Source: Ianthella basta (lineage: Eukaryota > Porifera > Demospongiae > Verongiida > Ianthellidae). From it: DNA of 64,000 nt. Location: the NCBI GenBank assembly GCA_964019415.1, contig OZ025877.1, forward strand, positions 5,208,742 through 5,272,741, written 5' to 3'. This document shows, in pieces, positions 22,901-35,100 of this stretch. Position 1 is the first letter of the stretch. Every line of letters begins with the position of its first letter. The position numbers and the translations under genes were made by a program. The notes below the pieces were generated by a model, which worked only from the letters and a program-made list of their open reading frames with translations, was not told where the DNA came from and ran no database searches.

Positions 22901-25441
22901 CAGAACAGTCTCAGTGTTTGGTGCGAGGATAATGGTTACATCTTAATTGCACTTAATAATAATAAATGATTGAAACAAACAAATCAAATGGTGCAATCAA
23001 ATCTTTGGCTACTGCCTTCTGGGAGAACTCCCAGTAATAGTAAAACAGTTTGCAAGTGTAAGATAGGTAAACACTGAAGAGATTGGACAGTGAAGTGTAG
23101 TTATGTTTGTGAGTAGTAATTCAATAGAACTTCCCAGCAACTCTGACACAATATTCTTTAGATAAATTACGCATACATACGTAGCTGTGCATGAGCACAC
23201 TCCATAGTGTGCATTGATCTAGTAACAGATAGCTAGGTGCTTTAATTTGTTTATCAGTAGTGCGGTAGGGTTAATTAGCCACTTGGTTTGTACTATTGCA
23301 TGTGTCCTTGTTCTTACTTTTTACAATTTATTTAAAATTTTAATTCAATCTTAATTATTCCACTTAATTTCAGAAGCAAAAAATTCAATACATACTGTAG
23401 TTGATATTGGTATTTTGTAACTTACTTCGAGGTCCACCTCTCTTCCAGTTAGTTTCTCTTTTGTTTCCTCCAATTCAGCCTACATTTAGAAGAATAGCAG
23501 GAAACTGACACATAAACAAGACAGCAATACACACTTGCAGCATAAGCCCCACACAGTGTCACATCAGCTAATGCTGCTATCCTAACCATGTGATTTACCA
23601 TGCAAGAGAATACATCGCATTCGCACAGTGAAATACGTAATTAAACAACTTCACTACTTGAAACCAAATGCCCGTAACAATTCAAGAAAGGCATGAAAAG
23701 CTACCAAGAACATGTACTGCACATATATTTTCAAATTTTAGAGTGGACAGTCTACACATAAGTACTGTATGCAAAATTAAGTAAAGATAGGTACTGGGCT
23801 AGTGTGGTCTCTAGGGTACTAGGCACCTAACAAATGCGCCAGTAAACCAGCAAACAAAACATTCCTTAACAGTAGATTTATGCACATAAACAATACATGA
23901 GCCTAACAACCAGAAAGAAGTTATCTGCATACCTGCAGGTTCCTTTTGTCGTCCTTGAGAGCATGCAAATCTTTGTCTGACTTATGTAGTGCATCTTCCA
24001 GCTGCAATGACTGCACCTCTGCTCGTTCCAGTCTTGTCTCCAGTTGTTCAACTTTCCTCTGGAGCTCAGGATGTTTCTGAAAATAGAACAAAAATAATGA
24101 CAACAGAACATGTGAAAGCCACATGAAATAACTGTACAACAAATATGACAAAACAGCCAAGCTTCCAGTTGAATCTGTTTATGACAACACAAGGCTGCCA
24201 CTCAAGATCCACATGCCATTTACGAGAAGTCATCACATTCACAATTCAGTCTGAACCTCAGCAACCCCATCTCTCTCACAGCAACTTTTTCGCAGCTTTT
24301 TTTAGCACCACTCCACATCATTCAACTGGAGGAAGAAGTAGTGCTCTTTCTCATGGACATCACTACTACAGCAGGAACTCTAATCAGTCACCACTTGTTA
24401 CACTGCGATCAAACCATACCCCAGCTTGCACCTCAGATGTTGAATTGTTACAATTTGTGCAGAAGCCAGACACAGCATCAATCCAGACTGGTGTCTATTA
24501 AAGAAGAGCTGCTCTGACCTCGGACTCTATTTGAGCCCGGCCTCTACTTGAGCTGGCTTCTATACAGACATATACAGTACAGGCACACACAATCCCAAGC
24601 ATAAACTTACCAAAGACATCAACTGGGAGTGGATGGTAGCCACATCAGGCCGCAGCTGGTACTGGTTTTGCAAGCACCAAATGATGAGTGGCTTCATTGG
24701 ATGGCCACTGTCAAGCAAGTCAAGGTCCTTTCTTCGGCGCTCAACTTCTTGAGATGAACCAATATTGGTCATCCGTGCAGGAGGAGGTGTGCACGTGCTG
24801 AGTTCCAGCATCAGCACTCCCATGGAGAAGGAATCCACTTTGAGGTTGTAATGGGGCTCTTCCTTTAAAGCCTCTGGAGGCATGAAAACAAATGCACCTG
24901 GTGCCAAGGTCCCCATGTAATCACTGGACCCTGCCAGTAGCACTGACTGACCCAAATCCCCAATCTTTATAGACCCATCTTCGCCTACGAGAATATTCTT
25001 ATCATTGAGGTCACGATGAGCAATCGGTTGTTTCTGCCCATGTAGAAACTTCAAGCCTTCTGCAATGCTCAAAGAGATGCTCAAATGGTCCTCCACACAT
25101 ATCTTGTCCGCACCACGCTTCTTACGCTCTAGATACTCGCGTAGATTCTCCTTCATCGGCTCCATTAGCAGTAATGGCTCCTTGGTCGCGTTGTCCCAGA
25201 AGGCTCCGAGAGAGCGTACGATGTTCGGATGGCGCAGTGTCTCCAGTATCCGGCACTCCTTCTCAAAGTTTCGAAGCTGATCTGGGCTATTTGCTAACAG
25301 CACTGCGTGAATCCGCTTAATCATGACTGGATTCCCTTCGAGTTCGCCGAGACATACTGTCCCATACGAACCACGACCTTTCTCTTCTTTGATTACTAGC
25401 GAAGGTGGCTTCGGGCGGAAAACAGTTCCTGCGGTAGCCAT
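10943..25441 (-). CDS. Gene A: kinase - coiled coil - multi-macro-domain protein
   Basis: Exons on the minus strand: 25441-24611, 24076-23933, 23479-23426, 17871-17749, 17469-17383, 15768-15621, 14763-10943. All have GT-AG borders and matching phases; the total is 5208 nt, 1735 residues. Residues 15-277 are a protein kinase: glycine loop GRGSYG (22-27), Lys42 in VMIK, Glu62 in helix C, HRDLNDKN (142-149), DLG instead of DFG (162-164), and MPPEAL for APE. All catalytic residues are present; it looks TKL-like. Residues 278-462 are heptad-like coiled coil from five small exons. The last exon has two degenerate macro-like units (about 502-690, 770-960), a canonical macro domain with AIVNSTND (1033-1220), a third degenerate unit (1272-1462) and a divergent macro domain (1528-1695), joined by Ser/Pro/Gln-rich linkers. 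No signal peptide or membrane segment. Start is the ATG before ATAGTVF; an in-frame ATG lies at 25480. Function is inferred: a kinase tethered to ADP-ribose recognition. Confidence 0.85.
11765..14647 (-). repeat. Degenerate macro-like unit repeats in gene A
   Basis: Three copies of a unit of about 190 residues start near 14647, 13844 and 12337. Each begins VV(E/Q)[10 protein letters not shown], continues (V/T)VKKAHF(I/L/M)YEDAD and KVAAICS(E/D)LGFQTG, and contains [20 protein letters not shown] and [10 protein letters not shown]. Aligned by eye to the canonical macro domain of the same protein, the VKKGD start, the C-x-x-(V/L)-I strand and the SVA(I/L)-P strand correspond. The NAAN-type and GG loops that bind ADP-ribose do not. 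Confidence 0.75.
16096..16168. repeat. Perfect-stem hairpin in gene A intron
   Basis: Inverted repeat with an 18-bp perfect core (ACCCAGCCCACTTCCGTC and its complement), extended imperfectly to about 26 bp by AGTCT ends, around a 21-base loop. It could be a minimal foldback element or a transcribed hairpin. No counterpart was seen in gene B. Confidence 0.6.
18582..18823 (+). repeat. 5' LTR of the Gypsy fossil
   Basis: 242-bp LTR starting TGTAGTGACTG and ending near GACCTCAATA. It matches the right LTR along its whole length with a handful of differences. Confidence 0.85.
21487..21728 (+). repeat. 3' LTR of the Gypsy fossil
   Basis: 242-bp LTR starting TGTTGTGACTG, preceded by a purine-rich AAAGGGGAGGGG tract. 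It is followed directly by the CAAGA target duplication. Confidence 0.85.
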
Positions 25442-25919
25442 CTTCCAGTCACGCGCGCGCACACACCCCTGCACGCGCACGAGAGGGTGTGACAGGAATG
25501 CGTACTATGAAAGCAATCTTAATTTGTACAAAATCCTTTAATGGTTAGAAATTCTAGTTACATGATACTAGTAGCAAATAGCTATAGCTATAGCTAGCTC
25601 AGCCCGCTTAGCTAGCTAGGTATATATAACGGTAGCTAATCAAGCTAGTATGCTAGCTACAAATATTCTAATTATATATAACTAGTTTAATACTTGCAAA
25701 CTGCTATTCTTGAGCACTGGGCCGTTCTCTAGGCCAAGTGGTCCATCTTCCAGTGACATCCTTCCAGGCATTCCATCTTCTAGTGGCTAGAAGTAGATGA
25801 GGCTGAAGTGCACATGGTGACCTACCTAGAAAGAGTTAGCTAGCTAGCTGCGCAGCTAGTAGTTAGCTGGCTAATCAGCCCCTTCAGACAGTTTGGCTTG
25901 ATTTTGTCTTGCATGCTCA
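25442..25919. promoter_or_regulatory. 5' flank of gene A with TAGC-rich DNA
   Basis: Upstream of the kinase start. It contains a CA/CG-rich leader (25450-25490) and long TAGCTAGC / TATATA-rich stretches (25565-25690, 25840-25870). The same layout is found upstream of gene B (54236-54730). It is presumed to contain the promoter; no specific element could be identified. Confidence 0.4.
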
Positions 25920-26135
25920 GTAAAAACTTCTAAAAGCCTTGAACAGTGCTTCATTCTCCCTATCCACTACATGAACTCTCACAGTAGCTAGCTGTATTGA
26001 TCACAAGTGTTCTGAGGACAGAAAGTAGCAAGGGCTCCCACCATACGTTTGATCAGTTAGCATTTTCCTTTTCTGAATGAATTAAAGCTGCTTGAGTCAC
26101 TGCATTAGCTGAACTGCTGAAGATTTCAGTCCATG
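25920..26135 (-). pseudogene. Decayed macro-domain relic upstream of gene A
   Basis: On the minus strand the text matches the end of gene A's last macro-like unit (genomic 11060-11310). The shared landmarks correspond to the gene A peptides [20 protein letters not shown] and MMGALASF, in the same order but with frameshifts and substitutions. It is a truncated relic of another macro gene 3' end, now lying 5' of the kinase. An equivalent relic is at about 54730-54955, so it predates the segmental duplication. Confidence 0.6.
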
Positions 26136-27910
26136 CAGGGAATATGTTACAGCAAGACATCTGCCTAATTATAGAATAATTTAAACAAGAATGAAACAAG
26201 ATTTGTGTGTATTAGAAATGATTGAGTGGCTACAATGATGCCAATGATTTAATGATGTGTTGTGTGTGAAGAGATGGCTACCCATTGACAGATGTGGAGA
26301 CAGCATACACATTGGAAATTGAACCTTGAGCATTGAGACTGGCACAACTGTGAATGAGTGAATCTTCTGCTGTGGGCTAAGCTGCCACCATTCATATTAT
26401 GTAAACACTCACGTAGTTACTACAGAGGCCTACCATCTCACATGCATGTGCATGGAATATGAGTCCTATTGCTAGTCGTCATATATTCATTATTACATGG
26501 TATCCCCTGGGACAATCATGTAGCACTTCTCTAAGTCCACCTCCAAAATGAGGAGGATTCTCATATTTTAGCTAGCTATATACCATATGCATGTGTGAAA
26601 AGGAGACAGTGGTGTACCATTCAACATTCCCCCCTCAATATGCTTATGCATGCTTCTTGCACAAAGCACAAGATAATCTATCCTTAGGAATCTTCATCTG
26701 GTTTAGCTTGTGTAAGCAGCATCATATGCACAGTCACCTTGGGAGGGCTGATGCCTGTGAATTGACCATGGCATGTAAACACAAAGGTTTTGTGTACACA
26801 GTTGTATGGCTTAATTAATATAATATTGTCATCATTGAATCTCACACACAGGCTGGCATACATATGTATGCATATGCAGACCCTTGCAGTAACTATACTG
26901 CTATTAGCAGATGAGAAGCGGTGAGGCTGATGCACATTGCATGCATTATCCATGCATGTTGTGCACATGGTACCTCATTTTCTCTGCATTCAATTGTGCA
27001 TGATATTTCATTTGTGTTGACATAATTATTTCACATTGTGAGCTTCAGTGTAAAATGGTGGACAAGATGGTGACTCTGCGACTGTCTTCCTCAGCATAAA
27101 TGTGCTAGATACCATGGCAACAAGGCAATATCTGGAGTGGGCAGATGGATCACTTACCCATGCCCACAAATACACTGGCAATGTCATGCAGCAGCATGAA
27201 TGCACTAGATGAGCAACGCCTGCATGCTCAAAGGAAACATGCTGAAGCCAACTTTGATCTCTGGTCCCTGCAGCTGCATGGCTGAACAATAGCTGGTGTT
27301 CACTGTCTTTCCAGTGGAACATTGACTGTAGCTAGGCTCCTGATCATGAAGAGCACGCAAAAAGCCCTGCAGTGAGGATTGGCACCCCAGCTGACGTGGG
27401 TAGCCACTGTTTTCCCATGGAGATGAGCAGCCATGCGCAAATGAGTGTTTTGCCATTGAATTGGTTGTCCATTGTTCAACACCCTGATCGGGTTGACGTG
27501 GCTCAGCACAGTGAACACGACAGTATGTGAATGAGACTGAATTGCTTGGCAATGGTGAATCCCACGCCCTACCAATAAATCAGCATCCACTTGATACTTG
27601 CCACTTGCTCCACTTGCCTTTACACAGAATTTAACTTATAGAACATATGGAAAGTACGATGTGTCACTTTAAGATTTTACTTCTCAAGGCATTTCTCAGT
27701 AGAACAAGCCAGGAATTTGGACGTAACTGACTGCTGACAGAATGAGGAAAGCCCAATTGTAAAAAGGTCAACATTGTAGAAAAGACAGTGCCCTTGGAAC
27801 TTGAGAGAACTTGACCTTCTACTTACACAATCATTTCATGTTTTATGGTATATATATATATATATATGTCTTACAAGAACAGGTAACAATTAATTGCAAG
27901 TGCAGGCATG
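26136..27910. other. Upstream/intergenic DNA, no gene recognised
   Basis: Several open frames of 75-115 codons occur (for example around 27205-27590, minus), but none resembles a known family. A TA microsatellite lies at 27851-27867. The whole stretch is duplicated almost unchanged at 54956-56740. Confidence 0.5.
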
Positions 27911-28495
27911 TACCGTATTCGCTCTAAAAATTCGTCACCCTTAGTGCAGCGAAAATTTCGTCTTTTGAGGCAATTAGAGCTGGAATGGAGAAGACCGTCG
28001 AAGGTGACGAATATTTAGAGTTTTCGGACGAAACATTAGAGCGCAGGCGAAACGTTAGAGAGCTTTTCAGTATGGGCGTTCCTTGCTGAAATGGCCGCTT
28101 TCACGTTGACCGTGCGAACAGCAGTGCGAGGCTACCGTCCAACCGAGAAGGATCTGGGACGATTTGCGATCGCTGAACTCCACTGTCGCACGAAAATGAA
28201 AATGAACGACGTACACAGCGTCGAGAAGGCTTATAGACGAACAGAACAATACCAGAAGGACAAAGACAACAGCGAGCGTTGTTGGCTTTGCTCCTAGGCT
28301 TTGTTCCTTGGCCGTCGCAGCCATATTGCAGGCATTTCCGACGAATATTTAGAACACTTCCTGTTCATGACGAAAATTAGAGGCCAATGGCGGAAATTAG
28401 AGAGACAGGAAATTCGTCACCATTAGAGTACACCTGAGCATATTTTTTTCCCTTGACGAAAATTAGAATGACGAATTTTTAGAGCGGATACGGTA
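27911..28495. mobile_element. 585-bp TIR element, copy 1
   Basis: The ends are inverted repeats of 27 bp with one mismatch, reading TACCGTATTCGCTCT... inward. Flanking TA dinucleotides fit a 2-bp TA target site, as for Tc1/mariner-like elements. Further internal copies of TTAGAG and ACGAA(A/T) motifs flank a GC-richer centre. That centre has open frames on both strands (68 and 85 codons) without recognised domains. Non-autonomous. Confidence 0.75.
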
Positions 28496-29185
28496 TATAT
28501 GCATGGAGGTCATGTGTGGGCAAGCTGTGAAATGCACTAGAATGTACACATCATGCACAAGGAGTCCCATGGCTGAATTCATATGCATGCATGCATAAGG
28601 TACCTCATAAACTGGTGTCATGGTGTCCATAATTCTGTTCATTTTATAGACACAGGATCTCCAGCCATGTGAGTGAAATGAGGTTTACTTATATGCAGTG
28701 CATGTGTTAAATTGAATAAACTACTGAATGCAGGGTAATGAAAAGAAGCCCTAAGGAATTCGTGCATACACTTGAATTTCATACTCTTGACCATTCCTTA
28801 CTAGCCAAAACACATAATGATATACTGTATAAATGATATATACATATGTATATCACTCCCTGGCATACATACTCATTGCTCTACACATTGCAAAAGTCCC
28901 TTCACACCTTGTCACAATCAGTGAAAATTGAACTGCAGCTAGTACTGTTTCTACTGGGTTACTGTTGCAGTGAGTATAAGTAAGAGTTAATACATTAATC
29001 AAGGGCTGAAGAAAGTGGAACATTGACAACGCACAAGATGCAGTATTGGCTATAGCATACAGCAGTCCCTCCATACAAAGCAATTAAAGAAGTCATTCCT
29101 TATTATGTAAAAGTAGGTAATTAAGTACACAAAGGAAACTGCTACAGCATATAAATGGATAAAATGGTTTCTGTTATAAAGAATT
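28496..29185. other. Spacer 3' of truncated gene C
   Basis: AT-rich spacer without a recognised gene. It is duplicated at 57326-58017 with few differences and should include the 3' untranslated region of the macro gene. Confidence 0.5.
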
Positions 29186-30330
29186 CTAGAGTGACTTTCC
29201 AATGTGCCTTTCTGCTCCTGCAACAAGGGTGGTAAATTTGCTCTGGTCCAATGCAAGGAAGCAGACATCAGTGAGAAATTCATTATTTGTGAACCGAAAA
29301 TCATGTATTGTTCGGATGAAAGCTGGTAGAATAGATTCAGGCTGGAAGCCACCAATGTCAAAAGTGCTTGGTGCTATAGCAACAGATGGCATCTCCAGTG
29401 TGTCTGCTTCCTGACACACAGCTTCCAAGATCTGCTGGAGGTACTTGTGACCATCTTGACGGGTCCCAAGGGAGCGGTCCAAGATGTTGGCAATGACCAG
29501 GAAACGACAACCAATGGCAGCATGTTGAAGATGAACAGTAAACACATCAAACATATCTGGCTTGCGGTGTTGGTACCTTCCCTTCACTGCCTCACTCAGT
29601 TGACCCTTCAAGTGGCTATCCAGCTCCTTGTTGCGGCCTGTATGAAATCCCAGCTCACTGCAAATGGCAGCCACTTTCACATCAAAATCCTCATACATGA
29701 AGTGGGCCTTCTTTATAGTCATCTTGCGGTGGGTATTCTGTAAGGGGATTTTTACCACATCATCAACACAGCCTGAGGTAGATGCATGCTGGTGCTCTTG
29801 TATATGACTAGTATGACTTGGGGGATGAGCAGAAGGTCTGCCTTGGTCAGCTATTTCAGCATCTGGGTGGGGTGTTGCCTGTTCTTTGCCAGTTTGATGT
29901 ACGGATGTTTTGCTGTTGTTACCTGCAAGGCCATGCCAGGGGGTGACTGTGATGCTTGACAGATTTGTGTGTTTCTTGGTGGTTGCTTACAGGATCTACC
30001 AATAGCCCTCTCAATTCCTACACACAGCACATCAAAGTTGCTTGGATCTAAAGCCAGAAATCACACATCAGTGAGGAAATCATCATTTGTGAACTTGAAC
30101 TGGCTTAGCATGTGTATGAACTCGGGGAGAATAGACTCTGGCTGGAATCCACCAACGACAAAAGTGTTGGGTGCTATGGCAACAGATGGCATCTCCAGTG
30201 TGTCTGCTTCGTGGCACACAGCTTGCAAGATCTGTTGGAGGTACTTGTGACAGGACCCAAGGGAGTGGTCCAAGGTGTTGGCAATGACCAGGTACCGACA
30301 ACCAATGGTAGCATGTTGAACATGAACAGT
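29186..30330 (-). pseudogene. Truncated gene C copy (two macro-like units)
   Basis: Counterpart of 58018-59172. A complete degenerate macro-like unit (29758-29186, VKIPLQNTHRKM to HIGKSL) is preceded by part of another (from 30330). The reading frame of the upstream unit is broken by an in-frame TGA near 30061 and a 12-bp deletion near 30252, relative to gene C. Homology stops at 30330 inside the unit, at the segmental-duplication junction, so no start or upstream exon remains. Confidence 0.75.
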
Positions 30331-31347
30331 CATATACAGAAAGTTCATACATACATTTGGGAACAGGTTGCTGTGTGCATCAGTGATGTGTAGAGAGTCC
30401 AATGGTTGGGAGTCCAATTACTGTAATAGTCCAAAGACTAATAGTGATTGAGTCTAATTAAGGCACTATCGTGACCAGTTGAACCTAGAGACTCTAGATT
30501 TTATCATGGTCAGGTCAGAGGCCCTGGGTTCAAATACTGGCTACTCCAATTTTCTCAACAGCCCTTTGCTACTATTCAAAGGTCTATAAACAGTAATGGC
30601 CTAGATTATGTCTTTGACTAGGCTCAGTCACCAATGGTCTTCAGAGTATCAGATATCATGCTCATGATGTCTACTCAGAGTGACCCCAATACTAATGGCT
30701 ACTGCTACGCCCAGTACAATTTTGAATGCATTAGCTCGCTTTGGCAAAACTAAGTCAAATATGGGTGAGTGAGAACAATTTAAGGCCATGGATAGATGCA
30801 TTTTAAGGTACTGTATTGAAGATGGCAAGGGAACCGAAGCCACCTGGTACAGATGAGCGGAAAGCATCACAGACTGCTGTTACCCATTTCATCTTGTCAT
30901 AATTTCCTTATCCTTCCCACCAAAGTTTTGCATACTTCTAACGCACGACACAGGACACCTGTGGACCTGATTCGTGTACAAGTACTTGTACTCACATACA
31001 GACGTGAAGGGTAATGATAGAAGAGTTGGTGAGAATCCAGCTGGTGCAATGCTGGAGCAAGTATGAAGCTAGTGCTCCCATGTATTTACAAACTCCAAGT
31101 CCACCATTTTCTTATGTTTGCTTACATTAAATTCATGTACCCCTATTGTAGCTATATGCAGTGTTATTGAGAATGGTATGTAGTCTGTATTCTGCACCAT
31201 TTTAATAGGTGTAATTCAGGGGCTTAAGTTGTAAGGAAAACTCACATTGCATACAAATTATTAAATTATTTCCCCATAATTACAAGGGATATAAGAATGG
31301 TTAGCCTAGCATGCTAGACCCACGCTAGACCTGGGTGTCACCAAATG
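30331..31347. other. Duplication junction spacer
   Basis: About 1 kb between the end of copy 1 and the start of copy 2. It has no counterpart at the outer ends of the duplicated segments that I can see. Near 31308 it contains a CTAGCATGCTAGACCCAC motif that also occurs at 5205 in CHMP7 intron 2. No gene recognised. Confidence 0.6.
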
Positions 31348-31669
31348 TGTGCCTTTTCATCATGAATTTCACTTGAGTTACATTTGGCTGCCTAAACCTG
31401 TTGTAGTGGTGTATTGGAAGCACTACATTTTGTATGGACATGTTGTTAGTGCTGTGTACGTACGTACATAGACAGATGCTCATTGATTGCATGCTTTGTA
31501 CATTCTAAGTCTGTGCAGTCACTGTCCGGCATTTGTTCCATTTCTTTCATTCGTACTGCTCAGTTGTTGAATGTTGCCTGAAACGTTATGCGGCTGTGTC
31601 ACAGTGTAGTACTTTGGCATAGCTGGTCATTCTTTGCTGTACATTGTTGTGTCTTGTTTGTTTCTTCAG

Positions 31670-33882
31670 ATACTATGCCCAAGCTAGATTAGAGGTCAAA
31701 GCCAGCAGAAGAGCAGAGGTGTGTGTTGTGCTGCAATTGCATATTTGGAAGTCTCACTCTGGCAATGTACACAAGTAGTGGTAACTGTGTGTGTGTGTGT
31801 GTGTAGTATGTAGTATTCTATCATACTTGAACTAGACTTACCTGGCACAATAGGCATGCAAGCTCCTGAGAAAGCAGAAACTTCAGAAAAAGACAGCAGA
31901 ACAACAGCAGCAAAAGTTGGATAATTTGGAGCAAATTTTGAGCAGAATCCAACAGGCTGAAACTGATACAATGGTACATATGCCATGACCAATGCCCACA
32001 GTTGGTCAGCATGGTGTACTATACAGTGTCTATCAAGGCACTCACATAACACAAGCTTGCTCTGTGTGTTACTGTATGCCTTGTGTGTTTCAGGTAATGG
32101 AGGCCTATGCTGGTAGTCTGAAGGCAATGAAGGCAGCACTGCAGGCTCAGCCATTGAGCAGGGAAGAGCTGGAGGATGTGATGGACCAGCTGCATGATGT
32201 GAGTGCAGTAATCTGTGGTTGCTATTCTCAAGGACTTCAGCGCCCAGCCCCTCAGTTGCAGAGATACTATGCACTACTAATGTACACAGCAGGCTGAGTG
32301 GTATAGTATCCAATGATGGCTGGTCTCTTGTGTTGTGTGTTGCAAATGGGAAATGTCTGGGCTTAGCATGTGACAAAGAACTGATCGGGCGGTGATTTAT
32401 TGTACTACATTTAAGACTCAGTGTACATACATACAGATAATGTAGGAAGCTGTGATGAATTAGGAGTGTTCATACAGTATTATATGTAGTATGTGTGCAT
32501 GCATCTCACAGTGTGTGTACATTGTCCAGTAGCACAAGTTTGTTTGTTAACCATTGTAGCTGGGGTATTGTGTACTGCGCTGATATGCTCCCCAAGTTGT
32601 GCATTACAAAATGGCTGCTATTGAAACCAGCACTCTAGTGAATACACTGGCGTAGTTCCTCCATATCATGTACAGTAGTTTGAACAGGAACAGAACACTC
32701 TGTTCAAGCTGTAAAGTGTCACACACCTGCAAGATACATACGTACTTCATTTTCAGGAAGTCCCCCTCAAGTTCAAGATAAAATCTCACACCTGTGGCAT
32801 CCATTTTGTAGTATTATCACTGCAAAAGTCATATGTACTTGTAAGATCATTGGTATACAGTTTAACTGGCCCATGCTAGCTAATGTGTTCCTTGTACCTC
32901 CCCCCCCCCCCCCCCCCTCCCATTTCTTCTAGGCTGCAGAGGAACAAGATCAGATTGAGAGGATTATCTCAGAAGGTGTTGTCTCAACTTAAGAGTTTGT
33001 TTTCTCTTACTGTAGTTCTGCATTAATACTTGAATGCTTTGGATCAGTGTCACTACTTGGGCAAGAACAAATGTGATAGTGTCTAACTTTCCACACTTCT
33101 AGCCCAATGCAATGATGCAGCATGGTTGCATGTCTGCTCTGTGTAGTGTACAGATGATTAGACTCGAGGAAAGCCTATATCTTTATAATTGTGTCTGGCT
33201 AAGTATGTAGTGAACAAGCACACATTGCATTGTTTGACTAACGTAAACTACCAACTGTAAGCTGTGTTTACATTCTGTATGTTGATAAGTACCATGCCAT
33301 GTCTATTCACCTCCACCTGTGCATCATTTCCCTGTCCACTGATCTCAGACCTTGCTGCAGACAACAGTGTGGCAGAACTGGAAGAGGAGATAGCTAGGCT
33401 GACACTCACAGAGCCATCGCCTGTGGGTGAGTTGAACTGCACATTGATTTGTTCTTTGGGCAGATTGTCCAATAATAGGAATGTGATCATGTCATTTTGT
33501 TTAGAACTTGCACACTTGGGCCCAGTAGGATAGTCTGTATGTATACTGCACCCACTTTGTACCATCCATCACTAGTCCATTCTATTCTCTATTTACCCTG
33601 AAATCTTGTGTATGTACTCACTATTGATAGGATATCCATGTATCTGTACATGTAGAGCATGCTGTATTGATCCCTGCAGGTCATGCCCCCCATCTAGAGA
33701 CATCCACTGCACAGTCCAAAGGTGACAGTGAATCTCAACAAGTGGCCGTTCAAGAGCTGTGCGATTCCTTCAGTTTGCTCCAGTGTAATGACGTACGTAC
33801 TAAAGCATGTGCTTCAGCATGTCTATCCATTTCATTGTGTAGCCTGTGGTACACTTCCCTCAAGTGCCTAGTCACCAACTGA
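31670..33882 (+). pseudogene. CHMP7 3'-half duplicate (exons 5-10)
   Basis: Exons 31670-31718, 31854-31973, 32094-32198, 32933-32975, 33349-33426 and 33680-33882 match CHMP7 exons 5 to 10. Splice signals and the coiled-coil frame are intact; for example, exon 7 differs at five of 105 bases. Exons 1-4, with the winged-helix half and the start codon, are absent. The last exon diverges in its tail. Either a dead fragment or a gene using an unseen promoter and an internal ATG. If expressed it would give only the Snf7-like helices and the LEEEIARLTL acidic end. Confidence 0.8.
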
Positions 33883-34392
33883 ACCAAGCAAGAAGCCATG
33901 CTCGGGAACTTGAACCATTGTGAATGGTGTACAACAACTGGTAAACAGCTTAATCGTCGTGACATAACACTGTAGCTTAATGTGGATTTGAAATATGTAC
34001 CTCCGCATTGGATGAAGAGGTCGTGTGTTAACATCCTATGACTTGTACGAATGCATATTCATTGGTGCTGTAGATGACTATTTCACCAGAATCTTGAATC
34101 ATGATAAAAAATTGATATACCATTGTATCCTTGCATATAATTATAGAAATCTAAGCATAGCTCTGTATAAATTTTAAAACAGCCTTTATATTATAATGGT
34201 TTCATTTAACTGTTTATACGTATGCACATCAGCAGTGCAGATATAATGTTGAATATTATTTATTTACAGTTGGCCATGGGATATACGTATAGCATTAACT
34301 GGTGGTAGTCATATTAGCTATTGTAGGAGGTGGCCAATCTTTCCGCACGAGAATCTTGCAAGAGGGCCAACAGATATTGCAGGTACTGAACC
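33883..34392. other. CHMP7-duplicate 3' flank
   Basis: Homologous to the region after CHMP7 (10134-10640). No gene recognised. Confidence 0.5.
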
Positions 34393-35100
34393 AATATCTA
34401 ATATACATATATAAAGCCGAAAGTGTCTGTCTGTCTGTCTGTGTGTTCGCACATTTTTGCTCCAACGTCGAGAATTGATTTGCCTTGAAACTTCTGCTGT
34501 GGGTAGAGCTTAAGTGTGCCCATGTAAATACGATGTAAAAGTAAGCATTGGTGTAACTTTCGCAAAACAGGAGCCGCCGTCCAAAAACAGATGTCTTCCG
34601 TCCGAATTCATCTTACTTAGGACTGTTTGTATTTCTTACAAATACTTGCCAGAGAAAGGGCCCATCCAGGTCTAGCATTGCGTAGCTTGTTGAATTACTG
34701 TGGTCAACCAATGCATCAAGAATCACAGCGTAATGCCATTGCTAAATAAACAGAGAACTTATTGCACACATAACTTTCACTGTATAATGCAGTAGGTATT
34801 TGTTACTTTCAAGACTATATATCTACTATGTCTGAACTAGAAGTAGCAGGAAGGGGGCTTCTTTGACTGCTTGCAATAGCGGAATATGACAATTTTGTCG
34901 GCGCTCACCTTAATCAAGTTTATTACGCCTGTTTCCTTCATATTTGTGAGCATAGCCTAGTGCTTTCACTTACACAGCACATGTTCGTATATATGTGGGC
35001 GATTTCCTAATTTCCACCAGGAAGCACATGAACTGCTTTCCTGTCCTAATGACTGTGTATGAAATTAGCCCAATGCGGATATTATATAAATTATTATTTT
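34393..35100. repeat. Interspersed repeat with TGTC tract
   Basis: Copy-2-specific DNA starting with a TATATAAAG end and a (TGTC)n tract, followed by TGTTCGCACATTTTTGCTCC. A related but inverted sequence ends the insert at 49717-50127. Shared design: AT-rich terminus, CTGT-rich tract, TGTTCGCA. The right boundary is uncertain and the family unknown. Confidence 0.4.

Larger units (their letters stand above)
6515..30330 (+). repeat. Segmental duplication, copy 1
   Basis: Direct-orientation copy of the segment repeated at about 31348-59172. It runs from CHMP7 intron 4, through the CHMP7 3' exons, all of gene A and its upstream region, into the macro exon of a truncated gene C. Homology ends abruptly at 30330. 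Identity is uneven: the 25.5-30.3 kb part is nearly identical to its partner, while the CHMP7 and intron parts differ more. About 4 kb around the LTR element (18.0-22.0 kb) has no counterpart in copy 2. Confidence 0.85.

Noticed and set aside
27205-27590. 115- and 96-codon minus-strand frames
   Set aside because: Overlapping frames in DNA preserved by duplication; no recognisable domain, start context or splice partners.
28067-28324. Small frames on both strands inside the 585-bp element
   Set aside because: Identical in the second copy only because of the recent segmental duplication; no domain or splice context.
32899-32917. Poly-C tract before exon 8 of the CHMP7 duplicate, considered as a splice defect
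   Set aside because: It lies in the polypyrimidine region of the acceptor and is likely tolerated; homopolymer length may also be a sequencing artefact.
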